Positions 32,882 to 43,610 of a DNA stretch of 64,000 nt are shown here, in pieces. Position 1 is the stretch's first letter, and each line of letters starts with the position of its first letter. A program made the translations under genes and the position numbers. The notes beneath the pieces are model-generated. The model searched no databases. It was not told the DNA's origin and was given only the letters and a program-made list of their open reading frames with translations. This DNA is from Lonicera japonica (Eukaryota > Streptophyta > Magnoliopsida > Dipsacales > Caprifoliaceae): the NCBI GenBank assembly GCA_021464415.1, contig JAKCWG010000439.1:36001-100000 (forward strand), given 5' to 3'.

Positions 32882-34454
32882 TGATAGGAACCTATCTTCG
32901 TCGCTAAAAATAGCTTGATCAGAAACCCTTATGTACCTACAAAATATATTAGTAACGTAGATAGTAGTAGTAAGGGGTCAAATCCACGGGAGTTGCTTAT
33001 GAATCAATGAAAACAAAGTTGAGAAAATAATATATTTAGAATAAAACCATTTTTTTATCTTTTAGAAATGTTTACTTTTCTTAAGAATAATTTTAATACT
33101 AATAAAATGTAATACAAGTGGAGAAAGTTGTTTTGGAGAAATAAAGTGTAGGGATTTCAAGAGTTAAGAATCCACCACCAAATTATCAATGGATCTAGAA
33201 TAATATATTATTGCACATATATACCCAAAATAAATTTTATACTAGTTTGATTAAATGGAATCACCTATGGTATGTAGAGTGAACCCAAAAGCTAACCAAA
33301 TAGTATTTGACAATTTATTTGTTTATAAGAGATTTTTCCTTTCAAGATCTATATTTTCTTCTTTTAGAAATAATAATAATATAAGGTTGTCACTCACTCA
33401 CATTAATACTCAAGAACTAGAAGATAAGTTTGGAAAATAAAATGAACTTAAGAAAATCCTATGGTATGTAGCTCATCTCTTAAGTCAAGTATAAAAACCA
33501 AAATGGGATCACCTATGGTGTGTAGAGTAATCCAAAGATCTTATTTAAGAAAAATCACAAATGAGTATATTTATGCAATATTATAAAATTCTAAATCACA
33601 AATAAAAATGAGGCTTCATCTCTCCCCTTGAAAGGGAGATTAGCCTTCCATAAAGATAGAAGAACAAAACAAATAATAAAATAGCTCCTTAAATATCTCC
33701 AAATATGTGGGTAAAACAATTTCTCTCAACACTCTACAATATTGTCTTCTTCAACAAAATGAAAAAATAATACAAGAAGAAGAAAAATATGTAGCACTCA
33801 AATATTTTCTCTCTCTACAACAAGCTATCTTGCTCCAAGCTCTCCTCCTTTCTTTCAAACTCTCGTAGGTGTGTTTTTCCTCTTGGCCAAATATGAATGA
33901 ATATATGTGTGAAAATGGGAGAGGAACATAATCATGAAAAGTAGACAATGGGGTGAGGGGGTGTAAGAAAGTAGTAGGCTTTGTCTAGAGAGTGGGGTGT
34001 GTAAGAGAATAATGTGGACATTGTCTAGGTAGTGGAGTGTTGGGTTATGGGTTGAGTGATTAAAAATATGAGAGTGGGCACACACACTTTTGGGATATTT
34101 TTCTCTCTTTTTTTCTTTTGCTGCCGGAATTTTGTAATGAAATTTCGGATATGAAGATGGCCGAATTTGGAAAAGTGTTGAACTGGAAAGTTGTAGCTCT
34201 CGAAATTCTCTTGATTTTAGGCTCAAGAAATGCATGATTCGGAGTCCCGAGAAAAAAGTTATGCTTTAAAAACTATCCGAACAACTTTAGGTGTCCTGTC
34301 TCACATATTCAACAAAGTTAAGCATTTAATTACATCAATTGAGACAAGAACCTGCAAAACAACTAAATTTCAACATTAGATAATATAATGCAATTTTTGA
34401 CACTTAAATTTTAGCATTTGGGGAATTAAAAATAACAATTTTGGGTGCTTATCA
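32882..34454 (-). repeat. 3' LTR of Athila-A
   Basis: This 1573-bp LTR is about 99% identical to 54792-56364 by eye. Small reading frames on either strand recur in both copies simply because the LTRs are copies. A polypurine tract on the minus strand (TGTTTGGGGGTGGTG, 34455-34469) precedes its start, which marks it as the 3' LTR. Confidence 0.95.
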
Positions 34455-35334
34455 CACCACCCCCAAACAGCATTTTACTAGTCCGCAAGCAAAAAGTGAG
34501 ATAATAGATAAGGAGCCAAAACGAACCACTTTCCTTGGTGATTCTCGATTGCACTTAGCATGTGCAACAAGCCTTTTAAACCTCTAAGTCACCCAAAGAG
34601 GACGAGTGAAGTCTCGTAAGGGTTTGCAGTGAAGACACCCATAAACTTCCAAAACATATTTACAAAAAAAATTTATTTTCGGCGATACTTTCTCTTATTT
34701 TGCCTCAGGGAAATATTAAGTATCCAGCTATAGAGAAGACAATGAATCATCCATATATAGAAGTTAATAGAAGCTTGTATGCTATACAATACCCAAATGG
34801 CACAATCCTTTTTAAGATTCAGTGTTTGCAACTGGCATTTAAATAATTTTGATGTGATTCCCTATATTTGCCTTATAGAATTTACGCTTCGACTTCAAAT
34901 CTCACTAGATATATTCTCTCAAAATTGAATCACTCCGAGATGTGGCTAATTGTTTCTCTCTTTGCATGTGAGTGATAGGAGTCGATGCACACAAAGCAAA
35001 TAACTCACATGCATAAATAAGAAAGACGGATATTAGAAAGAATTTGATCTCATGAAAGGAATGCCAACCACCATGTGAGAATGTCAAGTTGTTTAAACAT
35101 ATTACCTTAACAAACACTACCGCACCAAAGATTAACTAGGTCTTTAATATGGGGTGGAATGAGGGAAAATGGAGTGTTGATGTGTGTATAAGAAGGTTGA
35201 AGACTTTCTAAGGAGTTTGGACTTTTCTAATATCACTTGTTTTCATGTTTTATTGTTGATCGCATTTTTTTCTTTTTCTTTTTTTATGCGATTTGAAACG
35301 ATTGCATGGTGAAAACAATAATTTCTTTTGTCAG
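34455..35334 (-). other. Athila-A 3' noncoding region, LTR-proximal part
   Basis: It holds the polypurine tract next to the LTR and, at 34579-34632, a segment conserved with Athila-B (45397-45448) whose core can fold as ACGAG-ACTTCA-CTCGT. Another shared stretch lies near 34870-34990 (minus-strand GTCGAAGCGTAAATTC, with a GTCGAAGCAT counterpart in Athila-B). No coding frame is supported. Confidence 0.75.
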
Positions 35335-35339
35335 ATCAA

Positions 35340-36816
35340 TGATGTGCCAAGAAATTGGTACAATTTAGGGCACTAATATATATCTTGAAGAGCATATATT
35401 ACTACAATTTCTGTGTTTTTGAAGCTTTTCAGGTATTTGGAATTAAATCAAGAAGTTTGCAATTAAAGGGAAAAAATGGCTGCGCGCAAGGCTCGAATTC
35501 AATAAATTTCTGGCACTAATCCGTACGGAATTTGAAGAAATCTCCAGAGACAAAAGTTCTAGACCTTTGAGTTAGCTACGCGTGAGCGAAAACCTTGCAT
35601 CAATCGGAGTTCGGAGTGCGAAGTTATGGCCAAAATACAATCAGTGCGCAAATAAATAAATTCCAGCGATTTTGGGCCATTATAATAAAGATGGATTTTC
35701 TTTAATGGGCCAAGCCCACTTGTCCAGCCACACATAAACAAGCTACAGCAGCCAGCAGGAATCTGGAGAAGCCAATGTAAAGCCCAGCCCATGATGATGA
35801 ACTATTATAAAAGGGAGGGCTTGTCGAGAAGAGCAGGACACATAACTTTAATTTTTTTCCTTTATCGAGCAGCCGCAACACTGGAGAGGACAACCGCAAG
35901 TTTGGTTTTTTTCTTTTCTTCCGTGCACATTTATCGAGGGAACTGCAGGTTATTTTTTCTTTCTTCTTTCTTCTTCTTGCCGAGACTATTCAATCCTCTT
36001 TATTTTTATTTGTTTATAATTAATTAATATTTAGATGCTTGATAGATTACTATAATTAATTTAGACGTATTTTTCTTTTTTAATTTATTTGTGCATACCA
36101 AGTAAATATTTTATTTATTTAATTATGTATTATCTAATTATGTGTTGCGTTATAAATATGAGCATGCTAGGCTAGGTTATTTTCTAGGGTTGAGGATGAG
36201 TATACTTGATTGATTCCCTTGCACGTATTCATGCTAATTGACTCTACCAATTTAATGCGTTAATATTAAAAATAATTTCTCCAATTGAATGCCTATTTTA
36301 ATTGATAAAAATAAAATTAGATTCTCACTATTTTTTGTTGGATTCACCTTATGATTTGTTGAGAGCAGATATAGGGTGTGTTTTGACGGATATAGCGAGT
36401 GTTTTGATTTTATAAATTTGTTTGGTTGTGGAAAAATTAACACTTGGATAATTTAATTTAATTGGGTTTAATTTAATTTATTTTCCGCATCTAATAGAGT
36501 CGAGAGACCAAATTAGTGCGAGACAAGAGTAGAGTTTGTTGGGCATGAATACTAGGAACATGATATCAAATATATGACTCCGCCACCCTAGTATTTTATT
36601 AATTGATTATTTCATTAGTATTTTTGTTATTTCATTCGTATTCTTAGTTGATAAATCATCCCAATCACTTTTTAAGCTAGATTAGGAATTAATTAGAATT
36701 AGTGAGAGATATACGTACGTTCCATCCGTTAAGTCCCTAGGGTTCGACCTCGCTCTTGCCTAAGCTATACCAATATTCGATTCGTGCACTTGCGAGTAAT
36801 TAAAACATCCACAACA
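35340..36816 (+). repeat. 5' LTR of Athila-B
   Basis: 1477 bp, matching 45516-46992 base for base except for about a dozen substitutions. The terminus ACAACA is followed by AGTTTT and the PBS. It includes CCAAT and TATA-like elements and a pyrimidine-rich stretch (TTTCTTTCTTCTTTCTTCTT near 35955). Confidence 0.96.
35772..35813 (+). promoter_or_regulatory. CCAAT and TATA boxes of the Athila-B LTR
   Basis: CCAAT at about 35772 and TATTATAAAAG at about 35803-35813 are about 30 bp apart, in the sense orientation and followed by GGGAGGGC. The arrangement is repeated in the 3' LTR (TTATAAAAGG at 45981-45990). This is a plausible pol II promoter for genomic RNA; the start site would lie some 30 bp downstream. 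Confidence 0.6.
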
Positions 36817-36822
36817 AGTTTT

Positions 36823-36840
36823 TGGCGCCGTTGCCGGGGA
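36823..36840 (+). other. Primer binding site of Athila-B
   Basis: TGGCGCCGTTGCCGGGGA, six bases inside the LTR end. It is identical to the Athila-C site and two bases different from the Athila-A site. Confidence 0.9.
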
Positions 36841-37024
36841 CTTTAAAATTCGTTTTTTCACCATCTCACTAATTTAAATTATTTCCTTCTACTAGTTCCC
36901 TTAAAAAAAAAACAAAAAAAACTTAGGAGTAGAGTAGTGTATGAGCATTGTTTGGAAGCGCGGTGTTAAGAGATTGAATAGGATAGAGAATTTAGAACTC
37001 AATCCTTTGTTTGAGGAAAGAACA

Positions 37025-39682
37025 ATGGCTGATGAACAAGAAGAAGCGAAAACTTTGAAGGAGCTTTTCTCTCATATCACTACCAACCCACCGTCATGCA
37101 TTGTTTTACCTGCCACTACCGCAAACCATTTTGAGCTTAAACCACAAGTAATGCAACTTCTTCCTAATTTTCATGGAATTGATCAAGAAGATCCTTACCT
37201 CCATATTAAGGATTTTCTAGAAATTTGTGCCACTTTCAAGTTTCAAAATTTTTCTGATGAGTCAGTTCGACTACGTTTATTTCCTTTCTCCCTGAAAGGG
37301 AAAGCAAAGGCGTGGCTTAATTCGCTACCTTCTAGGTCCATCACCGGTTGGGAGATTTTGGTTTCCAAATTTCTTACTAAATTTTTTCCCATGTCAAAGA
37401 CAAATGAACTTAGAAGGCAGATATCTGATTTTTGTCAAGAGGATAATGAAAAATTTTACGAGTCATGGGAAAGATTTAAGGACCTACTTTTGAGATGTCC
37501 CCACCATGGTTTTGAAACATGGAGACTAGTCCAGTTCTTTTACAATGGGTTGACTCAAACCAATCGAAATATGATTGAGTCGATGAACAGTGGTATTTTC
37601 CTTAGTCTCACAGAAGATGGAGCTTATAATTTCCTTGAGCATCTTTCCGAGAGTTCTCAGCAATGGGATTTCTCTTCTCATAGAAATTCATCAGCTCAAG
37701 TTAAGAAAGAAGGCATCTATGAGCTATCTGAAAATGTAGAGACTATAAGGCAGTTAGATAGTCTCTCAAAGAAACTTGAAGTGTTAACTCTGCGGTTAGA
37801 TAGCAATTCTGTCAATCAAATTCAAGCAGAAGGATGTTCTGTGTGTGCTAGCCCTATGCATACGTCGTAAACTTGCCCCTCTATGGTAGGATTCTCTTAA
37901 TTCATGCCACAACAAGTAAATGCGATGAATGAATACAAAAAGCAATTCAACAGCCCATTCACAGAGACATACAATCCGGGTTGGAGAAATCACCCAAATT
38001 TTTCGTGGACACAAGCTCAACCCATACCTAATATGGGTTCCCCATCAGCTAGTGTTCCACGACAGCAACCACCTCCTAGTTTCCGTCCTCCTATCAATTC
38101 TTATCCACCATTCCAACCTGCTCCACCTGCTCCATCACCCCATGTCACTCCACAACAATTTTCATCTTTGGAGGACACTCTCAAGCAATTCATCCAAGCG
38201 ACCACCCAAAATACTCAGACTTCAAGCCAACTTTTGCAAGAGGTTAGGAATAACGGCCTCATGAACACTCAAGCCATCATTAGGTTAGAGAGTCAAATGG
38301 GTCAAATGGCGAGTCAATTGGGTGAGAGAGAGAAGGGTAAGTTTCCGAGTCAACCAATCCCGAATCCTAAAGGTGTTTCCTCAAGTGGGACTGCTCTTAA
38401 CCCACCCAATGCACTAACACATGGGCAAGTTCAAGCCATCACCACACTTAGGTCCGGAAAGGTAATTGACAATAAAGTGAGAATGCCAGATAGTGAGGAG
38501 GAAGAGAAAAAAGAAGAAGAGCAAATTCCAGCTGAGGTTGACTCTTCACCTCAAGTTGTGAATCAAGCTCCTCCTCCTGCTAAGCAAGCAAGTGAAGATC
38601 TCTCGAATAGGACCTTTGTTCCTAAAGCCCCATTTCCTCATAGGCTAAAAGACAATAAGAGAGGTACTCAATTCGAAGAAATCTTGGATGTGTTTAAGCA
38701 AGTTCAGATAAACATCCCATTACTTGATGCCATCAGGCAAGTACCTTCTTATGCCAAGTTCCTTAAAGACTTGGTAACTCAAAAGAGAAGGACAAATGTT
38801 CCGAAAAAGGCATTCTTAGCTGAACAAGCAAGCTCCATTATTCAATGCAGGATCCCTGTCAAGTATAAGGACCCTGGCTGTCCAACAATTTCATGCAAGA
38901 TAGGAGATCATCATATTGAGCGAGCTTTGGTAGATCTAGGGGCTAGTGTGAATTTACTGCCATATTCTGTTTATGTGCAGTTGCATTTAGGAGAGTTAAA
39001 GCCTACACCAATGACAATCCAACTTGCCGATCGGTCAGTGAAAATTCCTAGGGGTGTCATTGAAGATGTTCTGATTAAGGTAGACACTTTCTACTTTCCA
39101 GTGGACTTTGTTATCCTTGATACTGAGCCTGTTCAGAACATAAGAGGCCAAATTCCTGTGATTTTAGGGCGACCATTCCTTGCTACATCCAACGCCCTAA
39201 TCAATTACAGAAATGGAGTGATGAAAATTTCTTTTGGGAACCTCACTGCTGAGCTGAATGTTTTTGATATCAGCAAGACCTCAATAGACACAGATGATGA
39301 TGATTTTGGGCAAGTCAATTTGATTAATAGTCTAGTAGAGGAATCTTTCTTGCAAACTTGTAAAGAGGACCCATTAGAGGCTTGCCTGTCCTATTTCGGT
39401 TGTGATTTCGACATAGATGAATCTATAGAGCAAGTCAATGCGCTCTTAGATTCAGTGCCTGTCATGGGTACTCATTCTTTCCAACCAAAGCCAGAGCCTC
39501 TCAATCTTTCATCAACTCCTCGACCTCCTTCCATTGAAGAACCACCAAAGCTGGACCTAAAGCCCCTACCTGATAATCTGAAGTACGTTTTTCTAGGTCC
39601 AGAAGAATCTTTGCCTGTTATCATAGCTTCTAATCTCGATAATGCTCAAGAAAAACAATTGCTTGAAATCCTTCACGAGCAT
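37025..39682 (+). pseudogene. Athila-B gag and protease, up to the inserted LTR
   Basis: I choose the ATG at 37025 (MADEQEEAKTLKELF); an in-frame ATG at 36941 is possible. Gag shows NPPSCIVLPATTANHFELKP, FPFSLKGKAKAWL and a CCHC knuckle (CSVCASPMHTS, stop, TC). TAA codons at 37868-37870 (inside the knuckle) and about 37898-37900 break an otherwise single frame. A Pro/Gln-rich linker precedes TTLRSGKVIDNK, then the aspartic protease motif VDLGASVNLLPYS near 38929-38965 and GRPFLATSNALIN. The frame continues to LLEILHEH at 39682, where the solo LTR begins; codons after that are LTR-derived. In a live element gag would form the particle and protease would cut the polyprotein. Confidence 0.9.
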
Positions 39683-40836
39683 TGTGAGAATCCGGACCTG
39701 CGACCCGAGAGGTCTCGTTCTCGGTTTTCTTTTAAAAAAAAACGTGTTTTGTAGAGTCGCCAGTTTGTTTTACGAGAAAACAAACAAAAGATCATACGAA
39801 GGACAATTCGAAAACGAATTATCTTTCATACGTTTGAAACCAGAGATTTATTTTGAAAATTGACTTTGTTAGGGTTCGGGAACTACGTTACGAATTGGGA
39901 AGGTGTTAGGCACCCAATTCGCCCTTTCGGTCTTTTAATGGATCATGTATTTAATTCATATTTTAGATATCTTGCAAGTAGTTTGAATAGTTTTCAGAAT
40001 AGTCCTTTCCGGATAAATTTAGTTTTAAAACAATATTCTTGAAATCAGACTCGAGCTTTGCGAGCGCCTACGTATTCATTCGTAGAATGAAATCAGAGTC
40101 TCGTAGTTCCATTCTTTTGGAAACTGTTTTTGTATTTTTGTTTGTTTTGAAAACGTGTCAAAACAGGTTTTAGATTTCTTGTAAAACTTAGAAAGGATTT
40201 GTTTTGAAAGAAATGAACTTCTTTGCAAGTTATCTAAATTAAAAGTGAAATTAAATGCAGTACTGAAATTAAGGATTTGGTAGAAAGTTATACCTGCTGC
40301 GCTTGAAGAAGATAGGAGGACTTTGCCTTGACTTTCTTCTCTCTCTAGAGCTTTCTCTCTCTAAAGCTTTCTCTCACTAGCCTTCTCTCTCAGAATCTCT
40401 CTAAAAATGACTTTCTAAAGACTTTGACAAAGCTCCTACTTACCAAAAATACTATTCAATGTTCATGATCCCAAAATGGGATCCCAAGGGTCCTATTTAT
40501 AGCAACATTTGCGCCAAAAACGCTCCAAAAGAGGCCAACCGCAGGGGTAACCGCATGGGGTGCGGCTGGGGCGCGCGACAGGTGTGTGCCAGCCGTACGG
40601 CTGGCAGGTAGCCGTACGGTTGGGCGTGCGGCTAGGGGGTGCGGTTAGGAGGTGCCAACCGTACGATTGGCAGGAAGCCGTACGGTTGGGCAACAAGGGT
40701 TATCTTAGACTCCCAATGCGTCCAAAATTGGAGTCTTTCCTATCATTCTTTCTGCATGTATGATGATTCATGATAAATGCAGGATGCTTAAAGAAAATCA
40801 GTATTCGCACGAGAGTCGTGGATTGGGGTGTTCACA
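39683..40836 (-). mobile_element. Tat/Ogre-type solo LTR in Athila-B pol (1154 bp)
   Basis: It starts TGTGAGAATCC and ends GGGGTGTTCACA, with the perfect duplication AGCAT on both sides (39678-39682 and 40837-40841). It shares blocks with the LTR at 27398-28902: GAGAATCCG, AGAGTCGC, GGTTCGGGAACTA, CCTATTTATAG and GATTGGGGTGT. The minus orientation follows that copy and a minus-strand CTATAAATA at 40494-40502. It has no PBS or coding sequence. It contains a GC-rich palindromic block at 40530-40690 quite unlike its AT-rich surroundings. Frames at 40493-40763 are products of that repeat. Confidence 0.88.
40530..40690. repeat. GC-rich palindromic tandem block in solo LTR
   Basis: A 40-bp unit beginning GTGCCAGCCGTACGGCTGG is followed about 66 bp later by a near copy, GTGCCAACCGTACGATTGG. 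The first contains the perfect 18-bp palindrome GCCAGCCGTACGGCTGGC (40588-40605). CCGTACGG occurs repeatedly and is CpG-rich. Confidence 0.88.
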
Positions 40837-40841
40837 AGCAT

Positions 40842-43610
40842 AAAGAAGCTATTGGGTGGTCTATCACAGATTTAAAAGGGATCAGTCCGTCAGTTGTCAT
40901 GCACAAGATTCACTTAGAGGAGAACTCCAAACCCTCCCGTGAATCACAAAGGAGGCTGAATCCAGTGATGCAAGAAGTTATCAGGGCCGAGGTACTCAAG
41001 CTTTTAGATGCGGGTATTATCTACCCGATATCCGATAGTGAGTGGGTGAGCCCTGTGCAAGTAGTTCCTAAGAAGTCAGGAATTACAGTGGTAGCCAATG
41101 AGCATAATGAGTTAGTTCCATCTCGTGTTCAGACGGGATGGCGTGTTTGTATTGACTACCGAAAGTTGAATTCAATGACTAGGAAAGATCACTTTCCCCT
41201 TCCTTACATTGACCAAATGCTGGAAAGGTTAGCCGGCCATGCTTACTACTGTTTTTTGGATGGTTACTCTGGCTATAACCAGATTCCAGTGGATCCATCT
41301 GATCAAGAGAAGACAACATTCACGTGCCCTTTTGGTACATTCGCCTACCGACGCATGCCTTTCGGGCTATGCAATGCACCTGCTACCTTTTAGAGGTGTA
41401 TGATCTCTATTTTCTCTGACATGATAGAGCGATTCTTAGAGGTTTTCATGGATGATTTTTCTGTGTTTGGGTCTTCTTTTGAGGAATGCTTAGAACACCT
41501 AGCTCTAGTCTTAGAGAGGTGTAAAGAAAAGAATCTCGTGCTTAACTGGGAAAAATGCCATTTTATGGTACAAAGAGGAATTGTTCTTGGGCATATCATC
41601 TCCGAAAAAGGAATTGAAGTGGATAAGGCTAAAGTAGATTTAATCTCCAACCTGCCGCCCCCGCGGACGGTTAAGGAGATTCGCTCATTCTTAGGCCATG
41701 CTGGTTTCTATAGGCGTTTTATAAAGGATTTCAGCAAGATTGCTAGACCTCTATGCAATCTTCTTGCTAAAGACGCCCCATTTGTATTCGATGAAGCATG
41801 CCTGAAAGCTTTCGAGACATTAAAATTCGCTCTGACCTCCGCACCCATCATTAGGTTCCCTGACTGGAATCTTCCATTCGAGGTCATGTGTGATGCCTCT
41901 GATTATGCAGTTGGGGCTGTTCTAGGTCAGAGAATTGATAAAGTCCCTCATGTGATTTATTATGCAAGCAGGACTTTAAACGATGCTCAGCTCCATTACT
42001 CCACCACAGAAAAAGAGTTGCTAGCCGTCGTATTTGCTCTAGACAAGTTTAGGTCATATCTCTTGGGATCTAAGGTCCTTGTCTATTCAGATCACGCCGC
42101 TTTGAAATATCTGCTTTCCAAGAAAGATGCGAAGTCGCGGCTGATTCGGTGGGTCTTGTTGCTACAAGAGTTTGATTTGGAGATTAGAGATAAGAAAGGA
42201 GCTGAGAATGTTGTAGCAGACCACCTCTCTAGACTCATAATTGAATTCTCTGGTGATTCATTGCCCATAGCTGAGACATTCCCTGATGAGCAGCTTATTC
42301 ATATTTCTCAATCACCTTGGTATGCGGACATCGTTAACTATCTTGTCACACGTGAAATGCCAAATCATTGGACAAAACAAGATAAGTACAAATTCTTGTC
42401 CGAGGTGAAGTACTTTTACTGGGACGATCCCTATCTCTTCAAGTACTGTCCCAATCAGGTAATTAGGAGATGTATTCCTGAGGATGATCAAATGCAAGTT
42501 CTCTCCTTTTGCCATGATCAACCATGTGGAGGCCATTTTAGTGGAAAGAAAACCGCTGCTAAAGTTTTGCAGTGCGGATTTTATTGGCCTTCCTTATTTC
42601 GTGATGCCTATGCCTATTGTGTCGCTTGTGAGAGATGTCAGAAGTTAGGTGGACTTACGCGCCGAAGTATGATGCCCCTTAATCCAATTCTGATAGTGGA
42701 GATCTTTGATGTGTGGGGGATAGATTTTATGGGACCTTTTCCTAACTCTTTTGGCAATCTCTATATCTTAGTAGCCGTTGATTATGTGTCAAAATGGGTC
42801 GAGGCTATTGCTTGCAGAACAAATGATCACAAAGTGGTGGTCCGATTTTTGAAAGAGAATATTCTTGCACGATTTGGTACACCCCGCGCTATCATTAGTG
42901 ATGGGGGGTCGCACTTTTGCAATAGACCATTTGAGGGTCTAATGAAGAAGTATAGAGTGATTCATAAAGTGTCGACTGCGTACCATCCACAAACTAGTGG
43001 ACAAGCTGAAATTTCGAATAGGGAGATCAAGCATATCTTAGAAAAGACAGTAAATCCTAATAGAAAAGATTGGTCAGTTCGACTGACAGATGCTTTGTGG
43101 GCATATCGTACTGCGTACAAAACTCCTATTGGAATGTCTCCCTACCGTTTGGTGTATGGCAAGGCATGTCACCTGCCTGTTGAGTTAGAGCATAGAGCTT
43201 TTTGGGCTGTTAAACAGCTTAATTTTAATATTGACCAGGCAGGAACTCATAGAAAGCTCCAAATTGCTGAGCTGGAAGAAATAAGGAATGATGCTTATGA
43301 TTGTGCAAAGTCGTACAAAGAAAGGATGAAAAGGGTGCATGATCAGAAGATTCTTAGGAAATCCTTTCACCCTGGCCAAAAAGTTCTTCTTTATAATTCT
43401 CGTCTGCATCTGTTCCTAGGAAATTTGAAATCTAAATGGTCCGGTCCTTTCATAGTCCAATAGGTTTATCCTCATGGAGCCATTGAGATTCAGAATCCCA
43501 AAGATGGTAGTGTGTTTAAAGTGAATGGCCATCGTTTGAAACCATTTTTGGAGTTAGAAAACCCAGAAGTTGAAATTATGCTTTTGGGGGATCCCGTTTA
43601 TCGTGATTGA
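40842..43610 (+). pseudogene. Athila-B pol: RT, RNase H, integrase
   Basis: The frame resumes after the LTR at KEAIGWSITDLKGIS. RT: VSPVQVVPKKSGI, WRVCIDYRKLNSMT, RMPFGLCNAPATF, then a TAG at 41391-41393 where both related elements have a Gln codon. Catalytic FMDD is at 41445-41456. RNase [15 protein letters not shown] (about 41888) and SDHAALKYL. Integrase: zinc region ([17 protein letters not shown], about 42510-42640), core [14 protein letters not shown] (about 42714), [11 protein letters not shown] and [12 protein letters not shown] second stop, TAG at 43461-43463, precedes the conserved end ([12 protein letters not shown]) and the natural stop at 43608-43610. Apart from these two stops and the LTR insertion, all catalytic residues I can recognise are present. 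Confidence 0.9.

Noticed and set aside
33255..34235. Small frames repeated at 55165-56145
   Set aside because: LTR copies of Athila-A, the same explanation.
35559..36027. Small frames repeated at 45735-46203
   Set aside because: The repetition comes from the two Athila-B LTRs being copies; it is not evidence of a conserved protein.
40493..40763. 67-codon frames on both strands
   Set aside because: Products of the GC-rich palindromic repeat in a solo LTR.
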